DNA of 34,835 nucleotides, taken from contig CADEGB010000009.1 of the NCBI GenBank assembly GCA_902826755.1, positions 1-34,835 on the forward strand, read 5' to 3'. Every line of letters begins with the position of its first letter. Position 1 is the first letter of the stretch. This stretch comes from an uncultured Gemmatimonadota bacterium (lineage in GTDB: Bacteria > Gemmatimonadota > Gemmatimonadetes > Gemmatimonadales > GWC2-71-9). Below, piece after piece: positions 7,781 through 17,028 of the stretch. Position numbers and translations under genes: made by a program. A model generated the notes under the pieces. The model was not told where the DNA came from. It ran no database searches and saw only the letters and a program-made list of their open reading frames with translations.

Positions 7781-8905
7781 ATGCCCAACGCACCCTGCCT
7801 CGCCGACGCCCTGGCCCGCGGCCACCTGTCCCGCCGCACGTTCGTCCGCCAGGCCCTCGGCGCCGGTCTCACGCTGCCCGCCATCGCCACGATCCTCGCC
7901 GCCTGCGGGCGCGACCGGCCCGCCGACACCGGCGCTACCGCCGAGCTGGGCCCTATCGAGAAGGAACTCCGCCTCTACCTCTGGTCCGACTACCTGGCCG
8001 ACTCCACCATCCCCGACTTCGAACGGGAGTTCGGCGTCTCGGTGACGCTCGATACCTACGAAAGCAATGAGGAGATGGCCGCCAAGCTGCTGGCCGGCGC
8101 CACCGGCTACGACGTGGTCCTGCCTTCGAGTTACCTCTTCCCGGTGCTCTTCTCCGCCGACCTGCTCCTTCCGCTCCAGCGGAACCTCCTCACGAACTGG
8201 GGCAACCTGGCCCCGATGTTTCTCGATCCGTCCTGGGATCCTGGAAACACCCACTCGGTCCCGTTCGGCTGGGGCACCACCGGACTCGCCTATCGACGAG
8301 ACCTGGTCCCCACGCCGCCCGACAGTTGGGCCGTGTTGTTCGACGAAAAGTTCCGCGGCAAGATGACGATGCTGGACGACCTCCGCGACGTGATCGGGAG
8401 CTTTCTCAAACTCCGCGGCCATTCGCTCAACAGCGTCGATCCGGCAGCCCTGGCCGAGGCCAAGGCCGACGCGATCCGTGCCAAGGCCAACCTCAAGGCC
8501 TATGTCTCGGCACCCGTCAAAGCCCAGCTGGTGGCGGGAGATGTCTGGATTGCCCAACTCTGGAGCGGCGACGCGGCGCAAGCCACCACGGAACAGGCCG
8601 AGATCGCGTTCACCATCCCCAAGGAGGGCAGCATGATTTTCGCCGACGCGATGGTGGTCCCGCGCTCGGCCCCCCACAAGCGCGCCGCCCACGAGTTCAT
8701 GAACTACATCCTCCGCCCGGAGGTCGGCGCCGCCATCGCCGACACCACCGGCTATGGGACGCCCAACCAGGCCGCCCTGCCGCTGACCCGGGCCAAGACC
8801 CCCTATCCCACCGCGGAGGAACTGACCCGGCTCGAATACCAGACCGATCTGGCGGAGAACTCCGCCCTCTGGGATCGGATCTGGACCGAGATCAAGGCCG
8901 GCTGA
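7781..8905 (+). CDS. Polyamine-type ABC transporter substrate-binding lipoprotein (PotD/PotF-like)
   Basis: Predicted 374-aa extracytoplasmic solute-binding protein. The N-terminus carries a twin-arginine motif (SRRTFVRQAL), a hydrophobic stretch and a lipobox ending in LAAC, so it looks like a Tat-exported lipoprotein. The mature part follows the PotD/PotF pattern: LRLYLWSDYLADSTIPDFEREFGV, VTLDTYESNEEMAAKL, YDVVLPSSYL, VPFGWGTTGLAYRRD, DDLRDVIG, and IPKEGSMIFADAMVVPRSAP. Such proteins bind putrescine or spermidine and deliver them to PotABC-type permeases. No permease or ATPase gene is near, so the partner must be elsewhere. ATG 7781 was chosen because it immediately precedes the signal; the upstream extension to 7634 is proline-rich noise. 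Its last 14 nt overlap the convergent amidohydrolase gene. Confidence 0.88.
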   Translation: MPNAPCLADALARGHLSRRTFVRQALGAGLTLPAIATILAACGRDRPADTGATAELGPIEKELRLYLWSDYLADSTIPDFEREFGVSVTLDTYESNEEMAAKLLAGATGYDVVLPSSYLFPVLFSADLLLPLQRNLLTNWGNLAPMFLDPSWDPGNTHSVPFGWGTTGLAYRRDLVPTPPDSWAVLFDEKFRGKMTMLDDLRDVIGSFLKLRGHSLNSVDPAALAEAKADAIRAKANLKAYVSAPVKAQLVAGDVWIAQLWSGDAAQATTEQAEIAFTIPKEGSMIFADAMVVPRSAPHKRAAHEFMNYILRPEVGAAIADTTGYGTPNQAALPLTRAKTPYPTAEELTRLEYQTDLAENSALWDRIWTEIKAG

Positions 8906-10325
8906 CCCGACCGGCCCGGAGCCGCTCGGGCAGAAACGCCGCCGGCCGCGCCGGCCGACCACCCTGCAGCACCCAGGAGATCTTCCGGGTGTTCCGGATG
9001 TCCGCAATCGGATCGGCCGATAGTACCACCAGGTCGGCGCGCCGCCCGACCTCCACCGAGCCAATCTCGGACGTGAGACCCAGGCCGATGCCGCCGTTGT
9101 GGGTGGCCATCCGGAGCACGTCGGCCGGCGGGATCCCGGCGGCCACCAGCAACTCCAACTCCCGATGGAAGAGCCACGGATTGGCGCCGTCGACCCCCAC
9201 CGTGAGCGGGACTCCCGCCTCATGAAGGCGCCGCGCCAACTCCAGCATCCGGGGGAAGTAGCTCCGCGCCTTGGCGTAATCCGCCGCCGACCAGCCGCGG
9301 AGCGCGTTCATCGCCGCCCACTTCTTGAGGAAACTCGGCGGGACGAACGAATCCGCCTCCACCGGGTAGAAGGTCGGCTGATCGTGCCAGGCCGTGATCT
9401 CGAACGCCACCAGGGTCGGATCGATCGTCACCCGGTGTGCCACCAACGCGCGCATCATCTCGGCGATTTCGGGGCCGTCGAAGTTGGCCTTGCCGAACCA
9501 CTCATACATATAGAGCCCGTTGCGGATGCTGGTCTCGTACGGCTCCCGCGCGGCGGGCGGGAGGAGCTTGGCGTTGTTGACGATGATGTGGGTGATCCCG
9601 TCGATCCCCGCCTCCGCGGCGTCGGTCCACGAGGTGCGCCAGAGGTGGCCAACCGCCCGGAGCCCGTGCCGGTGCGCCTGGTCCACGGCCGCCCGGACCA
9701 GCGAGGAGTCGAGCCCCGCGTACAGCTTGACGAAGTCCACGCCCGCGGCCGCCTGACGATCCACCGCCGCCCGTGCCTCCGCTTCGGTGGCTGCCGGGTC
9801 GATGGCCGAGATGGGGCTGGGGGCGTCGATCGGGGCTCCGGAGGTGATGATCCGGGGACCCGGCAACTCGCCGGTCCGAACCCGGTTTCGAAGCGAGACC
9901 GCCTCCGCCGTCGGCGCCGCGGGGTTCCGGACCGTGGTGATCCCGAACGCCAGCTGCGACCGGGTCAGCTCCTGACTCGCCGCCTCGTCGTACGCGTATC
10001 GGAGGCTGCGCCGCGACCCGCTCGAGTCGATCTCCCACGCCCCGATCGCCACGTGGCCGTGCATCTCGATGAACCCCGGCAGCAGATACTGACCCCGAAG
10101 ATCGAGCACCCGGGCACCCCGCGGCACCGCGACCTCGGCGGCGGACCCGACCGCCGTGATCCAGCCGTTCCGGATCACGACCACCGCGTCGGGGCGAGGA
10201 GGACGGGCGGTCCCGTCGATGAGGGTCGCCCCCCGGAGGACCAGGGTCTGGGCTGGGAGGACTCCCACCGGGAGAGCAACGGCGAGGCTGGTGACGAAGG
10301 CGCGAACGACGAACGGGATCGACAT
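8892..10325 (-). CDS. Secreted metal-dependent amidohydrolase
   Basis: Predicted 477-aa amidohydrolase-superfamily protein with a signal peptide (VTSLAVALPVGVLPAQ). The composite beta-sandwich and TIM barrel are recognisable: TLVLRGATLIDGTARPP, LLPGFIEMHGHVAIG with the H-x-H metal motif, VDFVKLYAG with the likely metal-bridging Lys, GHLWR and GITHII for further His ligands, VGVDGAN in place of the catalytic Asp motif, and the closing IGSVEVGRRADLVVLSADP. The family hydrolyses amide bonds in peptides, cyclic imides or ring systems (imidazolonepropionase/prolidase-like in style); the substrate is not predictable. Stops of this gene and the convergent substrate-binding protein overlap by 14 nt. 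Confidence 0.88.
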   Translation of the reverse strand: MSIPFVVRAFVTSLAVALPVGVLPAQTLVLRGATLIDGTARPPRPDAVVVIRNGWITAVGSAAEVAVPRGARVLDLRGQYLLPGFIEMHGHVAIGAWEIDSSGSRRSLRYAYDEAASQELTRSQLAFGITTVRNPAAPTAEAVSLRNRVRTGELPGPRIITSGAPIDAPSPISAIDPAATEAEARAAVDRQAAAGVDFVKLYAGLDSSLVRAAVDQAHRHGLRAVGHLWRTSWTDAAEAGIDGITHIIVNNAKLLPPAAREPYETSIRNGLYMYEWFGKANFDGPEIAEMMRALVAHRVTIDPTLVAFEITAWHDQPTFYPVEADSFVPPSFLKKWAAMNALRGWSAADYAKARSYFPRMLELARRLHEAGVPLTVGVDGANPWLFHRELELLVAAGIPPADVLRMATHNGGIGLGLTSEIGSVEVGRRADLVVLSADPIADIRNTRKISWVLQGGRPARPAAFLPERLRAGRVSRP

Positions 10326-10390
10326 GGCGACTCGGGGAACGGGTCACCATGTCAGTCCCGGGGACCATGCCGGTCCTTACATCGAGGGGT

Positions 10391-11281
10391 TCAGGGCTTG
10401 GTTTCGGGGTCCTTGGCTTCGGCCACGACCTGACGGCCCGTCCGCCCGGTGAGCCGCTGGGCCCACGAGATGGTGCCCCCGAACCAGAACTTCACGTCTC
10501 GGCTCCGGTTGGTGGCCACCAACTTGGCGAACGGATCGCTCCCGTAGACGACGTGGACGGCTGGCGCCACCCCCAGGCCCGCCACCGTCAGCGGCAGCGC
10601 GGCCGAGACGTCGACGTGCGAGAGGCCGTTCCGTTGAAAGGTGTAGAAGGCCGCCGTCGGGGCGCCCTGCCCGTCGAGGGCCGCGTCCTGACCCGCGCTC
10701 CATCCCGCCACGAGGCCTAACGCCAGCGACTTGTCGCCACCGACCGGGAGGGCGTGCGCCACCGCGCCTTCGAAATAGGCACCCTTGATCTTCGAGACGT
10801 CGTAGTAGAGGCCGAAGGACGGCGCGAGCGGCACCGCCAGCGACACCCGGGAGTAGATCTCGACCGTGTTCAACGTGCTGTTGAAGACCGGGGAGACGGC
10901 GCTCGGATTCGGGAAGAGATAGCCGATCGATCCGACCGCCACGGTTGCCTTGCCCAACTGGCCGGCCACCTCGGCCGTCCAATCGAACTCGGTCAAGTCC
11001 ATGGCCGCGCCGCCGCCGCCTTCGCTCAAGTCGGTCGGCGCGTTGTACCGACCCGCCTCGACGTTGGCCCAGCCGCCCAGGCTCAAGGTGACCCGACCGG
11101 CCGGGACCACGAGCGTGGCGGTCGGTTGGACCACGGGGCGGCTGGTGAGGGTGAGACCGCGGAAGAGGTACCCGCTGAAGCTCCCTAACGACGCCCGCAA
11201 CTCGGCTTGGGCGGCCAGATCGGCGCCGGAGCCGACGGCCAGGCCGATCGCAAGGACGGAAAGACGAACCGGCAGACGCAT
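10391..11281 (-). CDS. Outer-membrane beta-barrel protein, TIGR02001/TorF-like
   Basis: Predicted 296-aa protein with a signal peptide (LSVLAIGLAVGSGADLAAQA) followed by alternating amphipathic beta strands. The opening strands (SFSGYLFRGLTLTSRPVVQP, then VTLSLGGWANVE) resemble the TIGR02001 family of predicted outer-membrane proteins, in which a Y-x-F-RG motif opens the barrel. Later strands include GLYYDVSKIKGAYFEGAVAH and DVKFWFGGTISWAQRL. ATG 11281 has AGGGGAG 8 nt upstream. The C-terminal tail (EAKDPETKP) is not the usual aromatic BAM signal. Function unknown, possibly a porin. It lies in the same orientation as the genes on both sides. Confidence 0.7.
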   Translation of the reverse strand: MRLPVRLSVLAIGLAVGSGADLAAQAELRASLGSFSGYLFRGLTLTSRPVVQPTATLVVPAGRVTLSLGGWANVEAGRYNAPTDLSEGGGGAAMDLTEFDWTAEVAGQLGKATVAVGSIGYLFPNPSAVSPVFNSTLNTVEIYSRVSLAVPLAPSFGLYYDVSKIKGAYFEGAVAHALPVGGDKSLALGLVAGWSAGQDAALDGQGAPTAAFYTFQRNGLSHVDVSAALPLTVAGLGVAPAVHVVYGSDPFAKLVATNRSRDVKFWFGGTISWAQRLTGRTGRQVVAEAKDPETKP

Positions 11282-11353
11282 CGGGACTCCCCTGAAGAGG
11301 TGTCCTGACAGTTATCGGCCGGTTGGTGTCGGAACTTGAGGCAGGGAAACGGT

Positions 11354-11926
11354 TTAGCGGACGTTGAACTCGGCGACGAAGAGAGCCAGCCCGGCCCCAA
11401 CCCGTAGTCCTACCGCCCCGGTCTGGTCGCCAACCCGGGCGGATTCGTGGACGACCTTCCCGTTGACCCGGAACCGGGTCCGCGGTCCTCGGCCGTCGAC
11501 TTCGAGGCGGTTGGTGGCGTTGCCCCTCCCGTCCGCCGGCCGAATGGCCGGGTGGGCGGTCCAGGGGACGACGGCCACGGTGGAATCGCCCCGGCGGTCG
11601 GTGATGGCGAAGCGACCGTCCGGGCGGATCAGGAACACCCGGTACGTCGGGGCCGGCCCCGCCAGATCGGTCCCTCCGATCAGAATCCCGTAGCCCTCGA
11701 GCGGGCCGGCCCGAGTCTGGGTGATGGAGGCCGTGGCAAGGAACGGGGCGGGGGCCCGCTCGGCGGCGGGCCAGACGATCCCGGCCGCCCCGGCCGCGAA
11801 GCGGAGGCCCGGGCCCACCGCGCTCACCCGGAGGTCGGCGGGTGTCCCGGCGTCGGCTCGCCCCAGCCACCCCGGGGGCAACTGGGTCAACAGCAACGGG
11901 ATGACGAGAAAGAGAGGGGCAGTCAT
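11354..11926 (-). CDS. Secreted ConA/LamG-like (DUF1080-type) protein
   Basis: Predicted 190-aa secreted protein with a short hydrophobic signal (APLFLVIPLLLTQ). The rest reads as a jelly-roll of the concanavalin A/DUF1080 kind: GILIGGTDLAGPAPTYRVFLIRPDGRFAI, NRLEVDGRGPRTRFRVNGKVVHE, VGLRVGAGLALFVAEFNVR. Proteins of this fold often bind or cleave carbohydrates, but catalytic residues cannot be assigned here. No good ribosome-binding site precedes ATG 11926. The gene ends 72 bp before the outer-membrane protein start, so the two may share a transcript. Confidence 0.66.
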   Translation of the reverse strand: MTAPLFLVIPLLLTQLPPGWLGRADAGTPADLRVSAVGPGLRFAAGAAGIVWPAAERAPAPFLATASITQTRAGPLEGYGILIGGTDLAGPAPTYRVFLIRPDGRFAITDRRGDSTVAVVPWTAHPAIRPADGRGNATNRLEVDGRGPRTRFRVNGKVVHESARVGDQTGAVGLRVGAGLALFVAEFNVR

Positions 11927-11994
11927 GCTAACTGCTTGCTGCTTTGATGGTTAGGGTATATGTTTCCGGCCGTTGCCTTCCCTGGGATCGAATC

Positions 11995-12153
11995 ATGCTC
12001 GAGCTGATCGGCCGAGTCTTTGCGTTTCTTGGAGCCGCGGGCATTCTGGCGGCGCTGACGTTCGTCACCCTGCTGATCGGTGTGCTGGTCAACGCCATGG
12101 CCGCTCTCATGTCCGGCCCGATCATCGACAAGTTCGTCAAGGACAAGTCCTAA
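11995..12153 (+). CDS. Small single-helix membrane protein (hypothetical)
   Basis: Predicted 52-aa protein. Its N-terminal two thirds form one long hydrophobic stretch (IGRVFAFLGAAGILAALTFV, then TLLIGVLVNAMAA) and it ends in a charged tail (DKFVKDKS). Composition and the positive C-terminus suggest a real membrane miniprotein. No homologue is recognised and the ribosome-binding site is weak. Its TAA overlaps the convergent gene's stop by 4 nt (12150-12153). An in-frame ATG at 11944 would add 17 polar residues. Confidence 0.5.
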   Translation: MLELIGRVFAFLGAAGILAALTFVTLLIGVLVNAMAALMSGPIIDKFVKDKS

Positions 12154-12524
12154 GCGGGTTGGGCGGGGTCCTCCTCCTCGTCGGTTTTCTCGGGAGGAGT
12201 GTTCGCCGCTTTCAAGGCGCCCTCGAAGTTGATCTTGAGGGATACGTATCCCTCGCGCAGTCCCCGAACTCTCGTCTGAAGGCCCCCCGTCCGCCGCGCC
12301 AGCGTCGCCATGGTCCCGAGGGAATCGGCCAGGCCCGACTCGCCCACGCCCTGGGCGCCAATCTTCATCTCGTCGAGCGTCCGGGCCAGCCGGCGGGCCA
12401 CGGATTCGTCGGCCTTGAGCGACGCCAGCTCTTCGATGGCGCGGTGGATCATGTCGAATCTGGGCGGAAAGGTCTCGAGGACGGCCACGGTGGCCTGCTG
12501 CCTCGAGGTGAGTTTGACGGCCAT
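12150..12524 (-). CDS. Hypothetical helical protein
   Basis: Predicted 124-aa cytoplasmic protein, mostly helical (TVAVLETFPPRFDMIHRAIE, SVARRLARTLDEMKIG, SLGTMATLARRTGG), ending in an acidic tail (EKTDEEEDPAQPA). ATG 12524 has AGGAG 7 nt upstream, which supports expression. The family is not recognised and there is no signal peptide or membrane segment. It lies directly upstream of, and divergent from, the RND efflux operon (136 bp apart), so a regulatory link is possible, but the sequence shows no DNA-binding motif. Confidence 0.65.
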   Translation of the reverse strand: MAVKLTSRQQATVAVLETFPPRFDMIHRAIEELASLKADESVARRLARTLDEMKIGAQGVGESGLADSLGTMATLARRTGGLQTRVRGLREGYVSLKINFEGALKAANTPPEKTDEEEDPAQPA

Positions 12525-12660
12525 GGATGCTCCTGAGATGCGCAGTGTCGCAATCTAACGGCGGCATCAACGGATCGGGCCCCGAAACCGTATTGTCGGG
12601 TTGGCCGTCTTACCGGTTCGGCCCTCGCGTCGCGTCACCGGCGTAAGCAGGAAGTCACCG

Positions 12661-15600
12661 ATGGTCCTTTCCGATCTTTCGATCCGCCGGCCGGTGCTCG
12701 CCACGATGATGAGCCTCGCGCTCGTCCTGTTCGGCGTCATCGGCTATCGGCAGCTTACGGTCCGGGAGTATCCGGACGTCGATCCGCCGATCGTCTCGGT
12801 CGGCGTCTTCCTCCGCGGCGCCAATCCCCGGGTCATGGAATCGGCCGTCACCGACCTGCTGGAGGAACAGTTGTCGTCCGCGGAAGGGCTCCGGACGATG
12901 ACCAGCGTGAGTCAGGAACAGCAGACCAGCGTCACCCTCGAGTTCAATCTCGATCGGGACGTCGAGCTGGCGGCGCAGGACGTCCGGGACCTCGTGTCCC
13001 GGGTCCGGGGCCGCCTGCCCGAGGAGATCGAGGAGCCGATCGTCTCCAAGCAGGACGCCGATGCCCGGCCGATGATGTTCGTCACCCTCACGGGCGACAA
13101 CTACAACCTGCTCCAACTCACCGAAATCGCCGACCGGTACGTCAAGACGCCGCTCCAGACGGTGCCGGGGATCGGTCGGGCCGACATCCGGGGCGAGCGT
13201 CGCTACGCGATGCGGATCTGGCTCAAGGCACCCGAACTCGCTTCCCGCGGCCTCACGACCAGCGACGTCATCAACGCCATCCGGAGCCGGAACGTCGAGA
13301 TTCCGGCCGGCCGGATCGAATCGCAGCAGCGCGAGTTCACCGTCCGGTCCATGGGCGAACTCAAGACCCCCGAGGAGTTTGCCTCGCTGGTGGTGGCCAA
13401 CCTCGACGGGCAGCTGGTCAAATTGAGCGACGTGGCCCGAGTGGAACTCGGGCCCGAGGACGATCGGAGCCGGTTCCGCTTCAACGGCAAGGAAGCCGTC
13501 GGCGTCGCGCTCACCCGCCAATCCAAGGCCAACCTGGTCGAAGTGGCCGACGCGGTAAAGGCCATGGTGCCCGAACTGGCCAAGCAGCTCCCGCCCGGCA
13601 TCGAGGTGGTGGTCGGTTACGACAACTCGATCTACGTCAAGCGATCGATCAAGGAAGCGCAGGAAACGCTGGTCATCGCCGGCGCGCTGGTCGTGCTGAT
13701 CATCTTCGTGTTTCTCCGGAATCTCCGGGCCACCATCATTCCCGGCCTGGCCATCCCGACCTCGATCGTGGCCACGTTCGCGATCATGTATTTCCTCGAC
13801 TTCTCCATCAACAACCTGACGCTGCTGGCCATGATCCTGGCCATCGGGATCGTGGTCGACGACGCCATCATCGTGCTCGAAAACGCCTACCGGCGGCAGG
13901 AGGAACTCGGCGAAGAACCCGCGGTGGCGGCCACCAACGGGACCCGGGAAATCGCCTTCGCGGTCATTGCCACCACCATCTCCCTGATCGCGGTGTTCAC
14001 CCCGCTGGCCTTCCTCCAAGGCTCGACCGGCCGGTTGTTCCGGGAGTTCGGGATCACGGTGGCGGCGGCGGTGGCCATCTCCGGTTTCGTGGCGCTGACC
14101 CTGACCCCGATGCTCTGCGCCAAGATCCTCCGGGTGCCGCACAGCCACGGACCGCTGTTCCGCCTGTTCGAACGCGGCTTCACCGGCCTCGCCACCGGCT
14201 ACGGCAGGCTCCTCGGCTTCACGCTCCGCCATCGCGGCGCCACGTTGGCCGCGGTGGGCGTGATGCTCGTCCTGGCCGGGTTCACGTTCCGCACCCTCAA
14301 GCGGGAGTTCGTTCCGGCCGAGGATCGCGGGATGATTATGGTGAACGTGGTGGCCCCGGAGGGCTCGTCGATCCAGTACACCGACGGCTACCAGAAGCAG
14401 GTCGAGAACATCATCATGGAGATGCCGGAGATCTACACCATGAACAGCATGGTGGCCTTCGGCGGCGGCGGGGCCGGGCGGGTCAACAGCGGGATGCTGT
14501 TCGTCCGGCTCACCGACTGGGCCGAGCGGGATCGGACCGCCATGGACATCCTCGGCCAACTGCAGCCCAAGCTCTCCAGCATTCCCGGCGTGCTGGCGTT
14601 CGGCAGCAATCCGCCCGCGTTCGGCGGCTTCGGCCAGCCGGTCCAGTTCGTGCTCCGCCACCCCGACTTCGACTCGCTGGTGGTGGGGATGGACAGTCTG
14701 ATCCGCCGGGCCCGACAGATCCGCGGGTTGATCAACGTCGACACCGATCTCCGGGTCAACAAGCCCGAGTTGACGGTCTCCTACGATCGCGACCGGATGG
14801 AGGACCTCGGCGTCCCGGTTCGCGACGTGGCCAGCACCATGCAGGCGCTCCTCGGCGGCCAGCGGGTCAGCACCTTTACCCGCGACAACGAATTGTACGA
14901 CGTGATGGTGCAGCTCGAAGCGGATGCGCGCGCCACCCCCGCCGCGATGAGCGATCTGACCGTCCGGGGCCGGGCCGGCGAGCTGATCAAGCTCGACCAA
15001 TTGGCCCGGGTCACCGAGAACGTCGGGCCTCGGCAGCTCAATCACTTCAACCGGATCCGCGCCGCCACCCTGAGCGCCGGCCTGGCGCCCGGCTTTACTC
15101 TGGGCGAGGCGATCGACTCGCTCCGCCTGGTGGCGGCCGAGATCCTGCCAGCCGGTGCGTCCACCGCGCTGGCGGGTGAGTCGCGCGAGTTGGAAGAAAG
15201 CGGCGGGGCGCTCTACTTCGCGTTCGTCCTGGCGCTGGTGGTGGTGTTCATGGTGCTGGCCTCGCAGTTCGAGTCGTTGATCCACCCGTTCACGGTCCTG
15301 TTGGCGGTGCCGCCGGCCGTCACCGGCGCCATTTTCACGCTCTTCATCGCCGGCAGCACCATCAATCTGTACAGCCAGATCGGGATGATCCTCCTGATCG
15401 GTCTCGTCACCAAGAATTCGATTCTGCTGGTGGAATACGCCAACCAGCTCCGGGAACGGGGGCTCGACACCCTGGCCGCTTTGCTCGAGGCCGGCCGGAT
15501 CCGGCTCCGCCCGATTCTGATGACTTCGGTGGCCACCGTCACCGGGGCCATCCCGATCGCGCTCGGCCTCGGCGCCGGATCGACCAGCCGGCGGCCGCTT

Positions 15601-15753
15601 GGCTACGCCATCGTCGGCGGCGTGTTGCTCTCCACCGCGCTGACGCTGTTCCTGGTGCCGGTGGTGTACTCGCTGGTAGACCAGGCCATGGCGCGGAGCC
15701 GGCGGAAGGTCCCGATCGACCCGCCCACCATGGCGCCGGGAGAGGCGCGATGA
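12661..15753 (+). CDS. RND multidrug efflux pump, inner-membrane transporter (AcrB/HAE1 family)
   Basis: Predicted 1030-aa HAE1-type RND pump, full length for the family. It begins with the usual DLSIRRPVLATMMSLALVLFG first helix and contains the YPDVDPP segment. TM4 carries the proton-relay aspartate pair (LAIGIVVDDAIIVLEN), followed by the TLTPMLCA segment; after the second periplasmic repeat comes the mirrored helix bundle (IGLVTKNSILLVEYANQLRE). It exports drugs, dyes or amphiphiles by proton antiport. ATG 12661 has AGGAAG 6 nt upstream; an in-frame start at 12601 would add 20 unrelated residues. It is first in a three-gene operon with outer-membrane channel and adaptor, the channel start overlapping its stop by 4 nt. 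Confidence 0.97.
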   Translation: MVLSDLSIRRPVLATMMSLALVLFGVIGYRQLTVREYPDVDPPIVSVGVFLRGANPRVMESAVTDLLEEQLSSAEGLRTMTSVSQEQQTSVTLEFNLDRDVELAAQDVRDLVSRVRGRLPEEIEEPIVSKQDADARPMMFVTLTGDNYNLLQLTEIADRYVKTPLQTVPGIGRADIRGERRYAMRIWLKAPELASRGLTTSDVINAIRSRNVEIPAGRIESQQREFTVRSMGELKTPEEFASLVVANLDGQLVKLSDVARVELGPEDDRSRFRFNGKEAVGVALTRQSKANLVEVADAVKAMVPELAKQLPPGIEVVVGYDNSIYVKRSIKEAQETLVIAGALVVLIIFVFLRNLRATIIPGLAIPTSIVATFAIMYFLDFSINNLTLLAMILAIGIVVDDAIIVLENAYRRQEELGEEPAVAATNGTREIAFAVIATTISLIAVFTPLAFLQGSTGRLFREFGITVAAAVAISGFVALTLTPMLCAKILRVPHSHGPLFRLFERGFTGLATGYGRLLGFTLRHRGATLAAVGVMLVLAGFTFRTLKREFVPAEDRGMIMVNVVAPEGSSIQYTDGYQKQVENIIMEMPEIYTMNSMVAFGGGGAGRVNSGMLFVRLTDWAERDRTAMDILGQLQPKLSSIPGVLAFGSNPPAFGGFGQPVQFVLRHPDFDSLVVGMDSLIRRARQIRGLINVDTDLRVNKPELTVSYDRDRMEDLGVPVRDVASTMQALLGGQRVSTFTRDNELYDVMVQLEADARATPAAMSDLTVRGRAGELIKLDQLARVTENVGPRQLNHFNRIRAATLSAGLAPGFTLGEAIDSLRLVAAEILPAGASTALAGESRELEESGGALYFAFVLALVVVFMVLASQFESLIHPFTVLLAVPPAVTGAIFTLFIAGSTINLYSQIGMILLIGLVTKNSILLVEYANQLRERGLDTLAALLEAGRIRLRPILMTSVATVTGAIPIALGLGAGSTSRRPLGYAIVGGVLLSTALTLFLVPVVYSLVDQAMARSRRKVPIDPPTMAPGEAR

Positions 15754-17027
15754 TGCTCGGCGGTCTGCTGGTGGCGGTCGCCATGATGGCCGCCGATTCG
15801 GTGCCCCGGCTTACCCTGGCCCAGGCCATCGATCGGGCCGCCCGGCTCGATCCCAACTACATCCGCTCGCTGGGCGGGGTGGCCAACGCCGAGTGGGCCC
15901 GGAAGTCGGCCCGGAGCGCGTTCGTCCTTCCGTCGCTGAGCGTCGGGACCGATCTCTCCAAATACTCGGTCGAGATCTTCAACACCGGCACCGGCCAGCG
16001 CGCCACCAGCATCGTGTCGGCCCGAGCCGATGCCCGGTTCGAATTGTTCACCGGCGGCCGGAAGCTGGCCGACCTGAAGCGGATCAACGCGGAGCTGGAA
16101 AGCGCTCGCGCCACAGAGACCCAGGCCCGGTTCCTCGCGGCCCTCGGCACCGAGAGCGACTTCTACGCCGTCCTCGGCGGGCGGGAGTTGCTGGAGGTGG
16201 CGCGAGACAGACTCCGGCGCGCGCAGGAGCAGTTGGTGGTGGCCAGGGCGCGAGTGGTGAGCGGGGCCGTGGTGCAGACCGACTCACTCCAGGTGCTGCT
16301 CGAGGTCAATCGCGCCCAGGTGTCCCTCCTCCGAGAGGAAGCGAATCTCGAGGTGGCGCGGCTCCAGTTGGGGCGGCGGGTCGGGGAAGCGGGCCCGGTG
16401 GACGCGGCGCCGCTCGACTCGGTGTTGCCGAGCGATCCTGGGCTGACCCTCCCGTCGGCGGTATCGCTGGCGCTCGAACAGGGGCCGGAGTATCGGATTG
16501 CGAGGAGCAATGAGACGGCGGCGGCCGCCTCGGTCCGGGCCCGGATGGGGTCCTACCTCCCGCAGGCCACCCTGTCCGCCAACATCAGCAAGTTCGGCGA
16601 CGCGTTCTTCCCGAGCGGCCTCGACCGGGCGTCGCTGACGCTGTCGGTTCAGTATCCCATCTGGGACAACCTCACTCGCGAACTCAATCTGAACCGGGCC
16701 AAGACGGCGCGCGATCTGGCGCGGGCGGAACGGGTCGACCTGGAGCGCGCGGCCGTGGTGGACGTGACGGAGGCGTATCAGGCCCATCGGACCGCCCTCG
16801 CCTCGGCCCGGTATGCCGAGCAGGCGGTGGCGGTGGCGCAGGAGAATTTTCGGGTGCAGCAGGCTCGTTACCGGGCCGGCGCGAGCACCATTCTGGATCT
16901 GCTGGACGGACAATCGCAGCTGACCGGTGCGCAAGCGGAGTTGGTGCAGGCCCGTTATGCCACCCGGCTGGCGTTGGCGGGACTGGAAGCCTTGATCGGG
17001 CGCCGGTTCCACGAGATCGGGGAATAG
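15750..17027 (+). CDS. TolC-family outer-membrane efflux channel
   Basis: Predicted 425-aa TolC/OprM-type protein. A signal peptide (GGLLVAVAMMAADSVP) is followed by two outer-membrane-efflux repeats with long coiled helices. The first has LTLAQAIDRAARLDPNY and KLADLKRINAELESARATET; the second has LPSAVSLALEQGPEYRIARS and FRVQQARYRAGASTILDLLD. The repeat hallmark YRAGASTILDLLDGQSQLTG is clear. It would trim into the outer-membrane exit duct of the pump encoded immediately upstream. The ATG overlaps the pump stop codon, so translation is coupled. Confidence 0.95.
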   Translation: MMLGGLLVAVAMMAADSVPRLTLAQAIDRAARLDPNYIRSLGGVANAEWARKSARSAFVLPSLSVGTDLSKYSVEIFNTGTGQRATSIVSARADARFELFTGGRKLADLKRINAELESARATETQARFLAALGTESDFYAVLGGRELLEVARDRLRRAQEQLVVARARVVSGAVVQTDSLQVLLEVNRAQVSLLREEANLEVARLQLGRRVGEAGPVDAAPLDSVLPSDPGLTLPSAVSLALEQGPEYRIARSNETAAAASVRARMGSYLPQATLSANISKFGDAFFPSGLDRASLTLSVQYPIWDNLTRELNLNRAKTARDLARAERVDLERAAVVDVTEAYQAHRTALASARYAEQAVAVAQENFRVQQARYRAGASTILDLLDGQSQLTGAQAELVQARYATRLALAGLEALIGRRFHEIGE

Positions 17028-17028
17028 C

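Noticed and set aside
12655-15285. 876-aa minus-strand ORF opposite the RND pump gene
   Set aside because: His/Asp/Gly/Arg-rich antisense shadow of a clearly conserved pump gene.
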